From SHXR01 sp046160305 (GTDB taxonomy: Bacteria; Pseudomonadota; Gammaproteobacteria; Burkholderiales; SG8-39), in contig JBJXGX010000385.1 of the NCBI GenBank assembly GCA_046160305.1, positions 1 to 13,357 on the forward strand: DNA of 13,357 nucleotides. Direction: 5' to 3'. Numbering within the stretch: position 1 is the stretch's first letter; every line of letters starts with the position of its first letter. The translations under genes and the position numbers were made by a program. The notes under the pieces were generated by a model. That model was not told where the DNA came from. It saw only the letters and a list, made by a program, of their open reading frames with translations, and did no database searches. Shown here piece by piece: positions 1 through 5,796 of the stretch.

Positions 1-1247
1 CCCCGGCTTCGCACCGGCGAATTGGCAAGATAAGGATATAGCCGTCCAAGCAGGGCGCCGCGCCATTGGGAATCAGGTTGTCGGGCGACGAATCGACGGA
101 TTGCCGCCTCTTTGAACAAGTCGTAACCGCCGAAAGCTTCATCCGCCCCTTCGCCGGTCAGCACGACCTTGTATCCCGCTGCGCGTACGCTGTCGGCTAA
201 CAGCATCATTGGCGTTGGAGCCGTGCGGACCATCGGCGCTTCGGCGTGCCACACCGCACGCGGAAAGGCAGCGCCGATCGCGCTGCGCGTCGCGCACATT
301 GACGAATGATCGGTGCTGAGGTGACGTGCGAGCTCGCGCTGGTAGGCACCCTCGTCGAACTCGGCATCCTCGAAGGTCAAGGAGAAACTTCGAAGCGGCG
401 CGTTCGTATGGTTTCTAATGATCGTGGTGATGATCGATGAATCAAGTCCGCCCGACAGATACGCGCCGACCGGCACGTCCGCACGAAGTTGCAGGCGCAC
501 CGCATCGATCAGGAGACTGCGCAGATCATCGGCGCACGATTGGTCAGAGCCGACCAAAGTGCTGGCGCCGGCGAATGGCCAATCCCAGTACCGCTCGATG
601 GTGCTGCCGTCCCCGTCAACAATCATCCTGTGCCCCGGTGGCAAGCTAAGCACACCTTCGAAGATGCTGTTCGGCGGCAGAACCGACCAGTAACTGAAAG
701 TCGACGCGAGCGCAGCCGCATCCAGTGCGCGCGGAACCGAGGGTAAAGCGAAAAGCGCTTTCACCTCGGAGGCAAAGGCGAACCGTCCGTTGATGCGTGT
801 ATGAAACAGTGGCCGAATTCCGACGCGGTCGCGTACCAGTACCAGTCGCTGGCGTGGACCATCCCACAGGGCGATCGCGAACTGTCCGTTCAGATGGGTA
901 ACGAAATCATCGCCATGCTGCTCGTACAAGTGCACGAGCACTTCGGTGTCCGATGCAGTACGGAAGCAATGGCCTTGCGCCACCAGCCGCTCGCGAAGCT
1001 CGACGTAATTGAAGATCTCGCCGTTGAAGACTACCCAGATGGTGTGGTCCTCGTTGGCGAGCGGTTGGGCACCCCCTTCGAGATCGATGATGCTGAGGCG
1101 CGCGTGCCCTAAGCCGATGGGCCCATCGATGCGCGTGCCCTCCGCGTCGGGTCCGCGATGATGCAGTGCCGCAACCATGCGTTGCAGCTCCTCGACGCGC
1201 GGCCCAGCCTCTTTAGAAGGACTCCAAATTCCGGCAATGCCGCACAT
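1..1247 (-). CDS. asnB: Asparagine synthase (glutamine-hydrolysing) family amidotransferase, C-terminus cut by window edge
   Basis: Class II glutamine amidotransferase joined to an ATP-pyrophosphatase synthetase domain: glutamine is hydrolysed and the ammonia is passed to an AMP-activated carboxylate to give an amide. The start is fixed by MCGIAGIW, because Cys2 becomes the N-terminal nucleophile after Met removal. Residues 31-34 (RGPD), 48-55 (HARLSIID) and 75-80 (NGEIFN) are typical of the glutaminase domain. The PP-loop SGGLDSS is at 265-271, and GEGADEAFGGYDLF follows further on. 415 residues are visible against roughly 600-650 for the family, so about the last third is missing; no stop or frameshift is seen. 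The ATG lies one base after the stop of the ketoacyl synthase gene (TGATATG) with no clear Shine-Dalgarno, so coupled translation is likely. The family also includes amidotransferases acting on sugars, peptides or polyketide starters. The operon context makes such a role more likely than plain asparagine synthesis, but that is inference. Confidence 0.93.
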   Translation of the reverse strand, partial: MCGIAGIWSPSKEAGPRVEELQRMVAALHHRGPDAEGTRIDGPIGLGHARLSIIDLEGGAQPLANEDHTIWVVFNGEIFNYVELRERLVAQGHCFRTASDTEVLVHLYEQHGDDFVTHLNGQFAIALWDGPRQRLVLVRDRVGIRPLFHTRINGRFAFASEVKALFALPSVPRALDAAALASTFSYWSVLPPNSIFEGVLSLPPGHRMIVDGDGSTIERYWDWPFAGASTLVGSDQSCADDLRSLLIDAVRLQLRADVPVGAYLSGGLDSSIITTIIRNHTNAPLRSFSLTFEDAEFDEGAYQRELARHLSTDHSSMCATRSAIGAAFPRAVWHAEAPMVRTAPTPMMLLADSVRAAGYKVVLTGEGADEAFGGYDLFKEAAIRRFVARQPDSQWRGALLGRLYPYLANSPVRSR

Positions 1248-1248
1248 A

Positions 1249-2304
1249 TCACGCTGCGGCGCGAACGGGCAAACCACGTCGGGCCATCAGGCCATCGTAG
1301 TCGGTATGCAGCAACACGGCACGCGTATCGAGCGCAACAACCGCGGCGCCCCACGATAGCCCAACGCCGTACCCGAGCAGCATGAGGGATTGCTCGACGG
1401 TTCGTTCAGCACCGAGGCAGCGGGTCATCGTTACCGCAACGGATGGCCCGCCGCAATTGCCGATCTCTTCGATCGACATCGGCACCTTGGCCTCGGGAAG
1501 ACCCGCTTTTTTCATAAGGTGCTTCATGATGAAGCGATTCGACTGGTGAAAAATGAAAGCATCGATTTGGTCGACGGAACGACCGGACAACGCCAGGCCC
1601 TCACGGATCAGCTCCGGCACACGCTTGATGGTGAAGTTGAAAACGCCGGCACCGTCCATACGCAGGCACAGGTCGCGTGGATCGGCCGGTTCGCGTTCCC
1701 GAAATCCGCCCCCACGAATAATCAAACCTGCATGACCAGTGCCGTCGGTGTGCAAGCAGAAGTGGCTGACGCTCCCGTCATCAAGCTCGAGCGCGGTTGC
1801 CGAGCCTGCGTCGCTAAACAATAAGCGCGTCGCCTGGTCGGATTCGGCAACAAAGCGGCTTGGCGTTTCGCCGTGGAGCATCAGAATTCGCCGGTGCCCG
1901 CCAGCGCGCAGCATGGTCGCCGCGAGATAGAGGCCATAGGGATATCCGGAGCAGCCAAGCCCGATATCGAACGCTGCACATTGATCAGACAAGCCGAGCC
2001 ACTGGTGCAGCATGCAACTCGAAGAAGGGAGCCAGTAGTCGGGCGATTGCGTCACCAGGATCAAGCCGCTGACCGAGTCGCGCTCCCAGCCAAGTTTCTC
2101 GAGCAAGTGCTCTGCCGCTTCGAAACACAGGTCTGCCGATGTTACCCCTTGATCCACGATACGCCGCGATCGAACACCCGCCATCGCAACGACTTTGCGG
2201 ACCTCATCGGGATCGAATCCAGCCGCAAAGTTGTCTTCGATGCGTGATGGGAGGCAGGTGGACACGCCCGCGATGCGCACGCCCTCGATCGTTGTCTGGC
2301 TCAT
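1249..2304 (-). CDS. 3-oxoacyl-ACP synthase III (FabH-like ketoacyl synthase)
   Basis: Thiolase-fold condensing enzyme of 351 residues, slightly longer than typical FabH (about 320). The Cys-His-Asn triad is readable: Cys118 in DIGLGCSG, His253 in FIFHQSN, Asn283 in IGNCGG. KAS III enzymes load an acyl group from CoA and condense it with malonyl-ACP to start a chain. The motif after the catalytic Asn is NCGGPS rather than the NTSAAS-type of housekeeping FabH, which suggests a specialised branch. The C-terminus runs about 25 residues past the last core strand. I chose the ATG giving MSQTTIEG at 2304 because family members start just before this first strand. An upstream in-frame ATG at 2364 (MLEGISLR) would overlap the preceding stop as TGATG and add 20 residues; neither start has a good Shine-Dalgarno. 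It lies between the enoyl reductase and the AsnB-like gene, so it is probably part of the same acyl pathway. Confidence 0.88.
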   Translation of the reverse strand: MSQTTIEGVRIAGVSTCLPSRIEDNFAAGFDPDEVRKVVAMAGVRSRRIVDQGVTSADLCFEAAEHLLEKLGWERDSVSGLILVTQSPDYWLPSSSCMLHQWLGLSDQCAAFDIGLGCSGYPYGLYLAATMLRAGGHRRILMLHGETPSRFVAESDQATRLLFSDAGSATALELDDGSVSHFCLHTDGTGHAGLIIRGGGFREREPADPRDLCLRMDGAGVFNFTIKRVPELIREGLALSGRSVDQIDAFIFHQSNRFIMKHLMKKAGLPEAKVPMSIEEIGNCGGPSVAVTMTRCLGAERTVEQSLMLLGYGVGLSWGAAVVALDTRAVLLHTDYDGLMARRGLPVRAAA

Positions 2305-2363
2305 GGCTTGGATTCTGCAGGGATACGTTGTGCGATGTGGTCGGAGCGATATTCCCTCGAGCA

Positions 2364-3125
2364 TCAATCGACGATGCGGGCCCCACCGTCGATTACCAAC
2401 GTTTGGCCGACGATGCCTTGCGATGCCGGACTGCATAGGAACTGCGCCGCCATCGCCACCTCCTCGACCGACACCAGACGGCCCAACGGGGTGCGTCTGA
2501 TCGTATCGATCAACCGCTGGTCCTTATCAGGAAATGCATCCCAGGCGTCCGTCTGCACGCCACCGGGGGACAACACGTTGACTCGAATACCCTTGGGCGC
2601 CAGCTCTGCCGCGAGGTGACGGGCGAACGATTCAAGCGCACCCTTCGAGCTGCCGATTGCTGCGTAAGCCGGTACCGCTCGAACTGCGCCAACCGAGGAA
2701 ACGGCAACGATCGCCGAGCCGGAGCGGAACCCCGGGAGCAACAGACGCACCAACTCAAAAAACGATCGCACATTGAGCGACATGGTCCAGTCCCAGTGAC
2801 GCATCGTCAGTTGGTCGATCGGCTTATGCACGCCAGTCGCCGCACAGTGCACCAGGGAAAGGATCCCGATCGCCGGTTGTTGCAGCCGCTCCGCGACATC
2901 GGCCATTCCCTTCGCGAGGGTGAGGTCCGCTCGCAACGCCTGAATCGACAGACCTTCGGCCTTGGCCTCGTCGACCAGCGCAGTCGCGGCGCTGTCATTG
3001 CGGGCGTAATTTGCAATGACGTTGGCACCGGCACGCGCGAGCTGTAGCGAAATCGCACGTCCGATCCCGCGCGTACCTCCGGTGACAAGGACAGTTGTGG
3101 CGTGCAGTTCGAACTGTTTGCTCAT
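2364..3125 (-). CDS. FabL-like enoyl-ACP reductase (SDR family)
   Basis: 253-residue short-chain dehydrogenase/reductase. The nucleotide-binding motif TGGTRGIG is at 15-22, with a basic residue after the second strand (NYARND) compatible with NADPH. The active site is not the usual YxxxK: the only tyrosine before Lys161 is Tyr154, giving Tyr-x6-Lys (YAAIGSSK), the spacing of enoyl-ACP reductases FabI and FabL. Several stretches also match my memory of Bacillus FabL: HWDWTM at 110-115, the VSS-x-G strand at 142-145, LAAELAPK at 171-178, TPLGR at 212-216 and GQTLVIDGG at 240-248. I therefore call it an enoyl reductase that saturates trans-2-acyl-ACP, not a ketoreductase. Its ATG overlaps the dehydratase stop (ATGA), placing it right after the enzyme that would make its substrate. 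GGAG lies 8 bases upstream of the start. The main alternative is a FabG-like reductase with odd spacing. Confidence 0.82.
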   Translation of the reverse strand: MSKQFELHATTVLVTGGTRGIGRAISLQLARAGANVIANYARNDSAATALVDEAKAEGLSIQALRADLTLAKGMADVAERLQQPAIGILSLVHCAATGVHKPIDQLTMRHWDWTMSLNVRSFFELVRLLLPGFRSGSAIVAVSSVGAVRAVPAYAAIGSSKGALESFARHLAAELAPKGIRVNVLSPGGVQTDAWDAFPDKDQRLIDTIRRTPLGRLVSVEEVAMAAQFLCSPASQGIVGQTLVIDGGARIVD

Positions 3126-3568
3126 TTTGGATGCTCCGCGAGATAGCGCTCGAGGACTTCGTCGCGATAGCCGGCAACGAACTGGTCAATCGGCAGGAAC
3201 GAGAAAAACAGGCTGGACTGCGCGACGGTCTTTCCACCGACCTCGACATGGCAGAGGGCGTTGGCATAGCGATCGGCGTTCTTTGTGATCTGCGCGTGCA
3301 ATACGGTTTCAGAGCCGGGCGTCACCCAGGCGCGAAAGCTCGCCGACAGGATCTTTGCCAGCATCGCCTTGCCGCGTGGCTTCCTTTCCGCATCAAGACA
3401 CTTGCCGGCCGCCTGCGCCATCATCTCGGTCAGGAGCACGCCGGGCACTACCGGGAAGCCCGGGAAGTGATCCTGCAGGTACTCGTCATCAGCCGGCACC
3501 GTGCGCACGGCCACGATGCTGCGCCCTGGCAAGAGCGACGCTATGCGGTCGACGAGCAGAAAGCGCAT
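3122..3568 (-). CDS. FabZ-like 3-hydroxyacyl-ACP dehydratase (hot-dog fold)
   Basis: 148-residue protein, the size of FabZ. The key stretch is DHFPGFPVVPGVLLTEMMAQ (residues 33-52), the FabZ signature. It gives catalytic His34 and Glu48, spaced 14 apart as in E. coli FabZ (His54/Glu68). The enzyme would remove water from 3-hydroxyacyl-ACP to give trans-2-enoyl-ACP. The C-terminal half, with the strands around 70-120, is less conserved and ends in a charged tail. The start ATG overlaps the acyl carrier protein stop by one base (TGATG) and is preceded by GAGGAA five bases upstream; its stop overlaps the enoyl reductase start (ATGA). The order carrier, dehydratase, enoyl reductase strongly suggests they work in one cycle. 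FabZ and specialised homologues cannot be told apart by eye. Confidence 0.9.
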   Translation of the reverse strand: MRFLLVDRIASLLPGRSIVAVRTVPADDEYLQDHFPGFPVVPGVLLTEMMAQAAGKCLDAERKPRGKAMLAKILSASFRAWVTPGSETVLHAQITKNADRYANALCHVEVGGKTVAQSSLFFSFLPIDQFVAGYRDEVLERYLAEHPK

Positions 3569-3813
3569 CAGGCTTCCTCGAGCGCACCATGACGCTTGAG
3601 GATCGCAAAAACGTCGCCGACGGTTTGCATCGCTTCGATGTCCTGCTCGGAGATGTGGATGTCGAATTTTTCATCGAGCGCCGCGATCAACGATAGCGTT
3701 CCAAGGGAATCCCAACCGGGAATGTCTTCCCGACGCGTTGTGAGTTTCAGGCGGCTGCGCGAATCTTCAAAAACCTCTGCAAGCCATCCCAGTACGTGGT
3801 CGTCGCTGATCAT
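3568..3813 (-). CDS. Acyl carrier protein
   Basis: 81-residue acidic four-helix carrier protein. The phosphopantetheine attachment motif is GWDSLGTLSLI, with Ser36 as the serine that receives the 4'-phosphopantetheine arm. The rest fits the fold: a first helix with WLAEVF at 10-15, an acidic second helix after DSL, and a third helix around EQDIEAMQTVGD. It is not the housekeeping AcpP, whose motif is DSLDTVELVMA and whose ends differ, so it is probably a pathway-specific carrier that shuttles intermediates among the neighbouring condensing enzyme, reductases and dehydratase. A good ribosome-binding site (GAGGAA, six bases before ATG) lies in the 14-base gap after the upstream dehydrogenase gene. 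Its stop overlaps the dehydratase start. Confidence 0.93.
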   Translation of the reverse strand: MISDDHVLGWLAEVFEDSRSRLKLTTRREDIPGWDSLGTLSLIAALDEKFDIHISEQDIEAMQTVGDVFAILKRHGALEEA

Positions 3814-3819
3814 CGTTGG

Positions 3820-3825
3820 TTCCTC
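3820..3825 (-). promoter_or_regulatory. Ribosome-binding site of the acyl carrier protein gene
   Basis: GAGGAA on the minus strand, six bases before the ATG at 3813 and inside the short gap after the SDR stop. It is among the clearest Shine-Dalgarno sites in this operon, which fits the high expression carrier proteins usually need. Confidence 0.7.
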
Positions 3826-3827
3826 AG

Positions 3828-4598
3828 TTATTGAGCAGTGAATCCGCCATCGACCGCGAGATCGGCACCGGTAATCCAGCCCGCCGCCGGCGAAAGCAGG
3901 AACGCGGCGGCATGGGCGACGTCTTCTGGTCGACCCGGTCCAAGCGGATGAGCGGCCTTGAGCCGCTCGGCGTGGTCGGCCGACAGCATGGCAAGCGAAC
4001 GCTTCGTCATCTCAGTGATGACCAGGCCTGGTGAAATGCTATTGACTCTGATCTTGCGGCGCGCCAGCTCGACTGCGAGCGCTCGCACCGCCGCGGCCAC
4101 CGCACCTTTGGTTGCGCAGTATGCCGACTGACCCGGCATCCCAACGCGGCCGTACACCGACGATATGAATAAGAGGCTCCCGCCTTCGGGCATCATCACG
4201 TCACGCCTGCACACCCCGCGTGCGAGCTCGAGTCCGGCGATCAGATTGACGTCGAGCTGCGATTGAATAATGTCGACCGGGCTCGCGGACAGCGGGCGCG
4301 TGTGGACAATACCTGCCGCGTGGCACAGCCCATAGATGGGTCCGACATCCTCGCGCAGCCTCAGAATCGCAGGTGTGATATCTGCGTGCCGGGTCAAGTC
4401 AAAAGGTAGCACACGGTAGGTCGCGGCCCCAAGGCGCGCCGCGGTTTCTCCCAGTCGCACCAGATCACGACCCAAGAGCACGACGTGACAGCCTTGGCGC
4501 GCCAGTTCAATCGCGATCGCCTGGCCGAGTCCCGACGAGGCACCCGTCACCACCACCCAGCGCCCGCCGAATGTCGATGACGTTGTCGCTTCACTCAT
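3828..4598 (-). CDS. Classical short-chain dehydrogenase/reductase, probably FabG-like 3-oxoacyl-ACP reductase
   Basis: 256-residue classical SDR with all hallmarks: TGASSGLG at 18-25 (cofactor binding), CHAAG near 92-96 (the NNAG position), Asn118, Ser147 in ISSVYG, and Tyr160/Lys164 in YCATK. PG-x-V-x-T/TEM follows at 190-197, and the C-terminal GADLAVDGG ends as in FabG. FabG reduces 3-oxoacyl-ACP with NADPH. The adjacent carrier protein, dehydratase and condensing enzyme make that the likeliest job here, since the other SDR in the operon has enoyl-reductase spacing. SDRs are versatile, however, and a sugar or alcohol substrate is possible. I chose the ATG at 4598 because the fold starts shortly after it; an upstream ATG at 4649 would add 17 unlikely residues. 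Neither has a strong ribosome-binding site. Confidence 0.88.
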   Translation of the reverse strand: MSEATTSSTFGGRWVVVTGASSGLGQAIAIELARQGCHVVLLGRDLVRLGETAARLGAATYRVLPFDLTRHADITPAILRLREDVGPIYGLCHAAGIVHTRPLSASPVDIIQSQLDVNLIAGLELARGVCRRDVMMPEGGSLLFISSVYGRVGMPGQSAYCATKGAVAAAVRALAVELARRKIRVNSISPGLVITEMTKRSLAMLSADHAERLKAAHPLGPGRPEDVAHAAAFLLSPAAGWITGADLAVDGGFTAQ

Positions 4599-4725
4599 GT
4601 CAATGGATTCCGGGGTTTCGATTCGACGGATTGTCTGCGGTCTGCACAATCATCGATATTGCAAAAGTCATGGCCGATAACCGCCGCCAGCAATACTGGC
4701 GCCCTTTAGGTATCGTCGAGCCCGT
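4599..4725 (-). other. Intergenic gap with a small hairpin between acyltransferase and SDR genes
   Basis: 127 bases with no credible gene. On the minus strand a perfect 6-bp stem, CGCCAG / CTGGCG with a 5-base loop, sits at 4685-4701 shortly after the acyltransferase stop. No run of T follows it, so it is not a typical intrinsic terminator. The gap may hold a promoter for the downstream genes, but I find no -35/-10 pair good enough to call. Confidence 0.45.
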
Positions 4726-5622
4726 TCACGGCTTCGGTAGAGCAAGGGGCTCCGTGAATTCGTAGAAGAAGCGACCTTCGCCTTTCATTTGATGGACACA
4801 ATCGATGGTGTCCCGCACCCGAACGGCGAGAATGCTGCCGTTGCCGATGCGCCGCCTGGCAAGCAATCCGCGCCGACGCATCTGCGTGTCGAGCACCGCG
4901 AACCGCCGCCTTCGAATCGCTTCAGGTGCGAACACGAAAGTGGTCACCATGCGGCTGCGGCCGTCCCGGTCGATGATCGGCACGGTGAACGGCTCGTTCA
5001 TGTACAACGAGAACGGCAGATGCGGCGCGATCAGATGCTCCAGATAGTGAAAGAACGTGTACGTATCAAAAGGCACATTGAAAAACACCGCCTTTCCATC
5101 CACCTCGGCGAGGCGATCAAAAGGCGTACCTGGTCCGCAGGGATAAAGGCAGTCGGGATGCTCATCGACGAACCATTGGGCGCGCGGTCCACGGACGAGA
5201 ATCGGGTGCGTCGGATGCAAGCTGCGGATCACGTCATCACGCCTGCGGAACAGCTCGGAAACGATGCCCATCATCGACGGCGTGTGGCGCACATCGAACG
5301 GCCGGCCCGACCGGATGTAGTCGATCGACGCCGACCGGTAGGGCAGCGATACCATGAGCAGGTGTCCGGTCGGCCCCACGGCATCCACGAACACATCAGT
5401 CAGCGAATCAGCGCTGCCGCGATAGCCGTACTCCCGGCCAAACGCGCTATGGAGCATGACGCTATCCCCGGAATGAATGCCGACCGAGCGCAATGCAGCC
5501 AGCAGATCGTCGCTTTGATAAGACCGCCAAGTCTCGGCGAACGAGACGCGTGCCTGCTTCCAGCGGGATTTCAGCGCGAGCTTGATGGGACGAGGGATGA
5601 CCGAAAGGATACCCATGATCAT
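4726..5622 (-). CDS. AAC(3)-family N-acyltransferase (aminoglycoside 3-N-acetyltransferase-like)
   Basis: 298 residues. Family motifs are present in order: RSLHPTHPILVRGP at 133-146 (the histidine-rich acyl-CoA motif region), CGPGTPFDRLAE at 162-173, and FFHYLEHL at 190-197, the position where AAC(3) proteins carry T-x-x-H-x-x-E. The fold moves an acyl group from CoA, and perhaps from an acyl carrier, to an amino group. Although the family is named for antibiotic resistance, many members sit in polysaccharide or natural-product clusters. Here it lies just upstream of a carrier protein and a full set of acyl-chain enzymes, so transfer of the acyl group made by that set to an amino sugar or other amine is the better guess. 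The N-terminus (about 35 residues) is basic and less conserved. Two ATGs, at 5622 and 5616, are both possible; AGGA lies 5 or 11 bases upstream. Confidence 0.85.
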   Translation of the reverse strand: MIMGILSVIPRPIKLALKSRWKQARVSFAETWRSYQSDDLLAALRSVGIHSGDSVMLHSAFGREYGYRGSADSLTDVFVDAVGPTGHLLMVSLPYRSASIDYIRSGRPFDVRHTPSMMGIVSELFRRRDDVIRSLHPTHPILVRGPRAQWFVDEHPDCLYPCGPGTPFDRLAEVDGKAVFFNVPFDTYTFFHYLEHLIAPHLPFSLYMNEPFTVPIIDRDGRSRMVTTFVFAPEAIRRRRFAVLDTQMRRRGLLARRRIGNGSILAVRVRDTIDCVHQMKGEGRFFYEFTEPLALPKP

Positions 5623-5651
5623 TCGATCCTATCGGATCAACTGTTCGAATG
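5620..5651 (-). promoter_or_regulatory. Nested inverted repeats over the start site of the acyltransferase gene
   Basis: The outer arms CATTCGA/TCGAATG (5620-5626 and 5645-5651) enclose a second pair GATCC/GGATC (5625-5629 and 5634-5638, loop of 4). The arms overlap by two bases, so the two stems compete. On the transcript the 3' arms contain the AGGA ribosome-binding site and reach the ATG. This could hide the start codon or be an operator. It is seen directly in the sequence; the function is inference. Confidence 0.4.
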
Positions 5652-5796
5652 CGACCCGGAGTTCCGCGACGCGTGCGATAGTTCGCTTCGATGGTTTCCC
5701 GAGCGGAGACGCCCTATTCGGTCGGTCAGCCCTCCGGATGCCGGCACGGGTGGAGGTGACCTCCGGTCCTCAAGACTCGTCCGGTTGCCGCAAGGC
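5623..5796 (-). other. Intergenic region between importer and acyl-pathway operons
   Basis: 174 bases with no supported gene, between the stop of the ATPase gene and the start of the acyltransferase gene on the same strand. It is the most likely place for the promoter of the acyl-pathway operon. It holds a 13-base palindrome (GGAGGT-G-ACCTCC) at 5752-5764 and the nested repeats near 5620-5651. I find no convincing -35/-10 pair and no hairpin followed by a T run. Confidence 0.4.

Noticed and set aside
5752..5764. Perfect 13-base palindrome GGAGGT-G-ACCTCC as a terminator
   Set aside because: The arms are only one base apart, so a stable hairpin would be short, and no T run follows. At most it is an operator; there is no evidence for which regulator.
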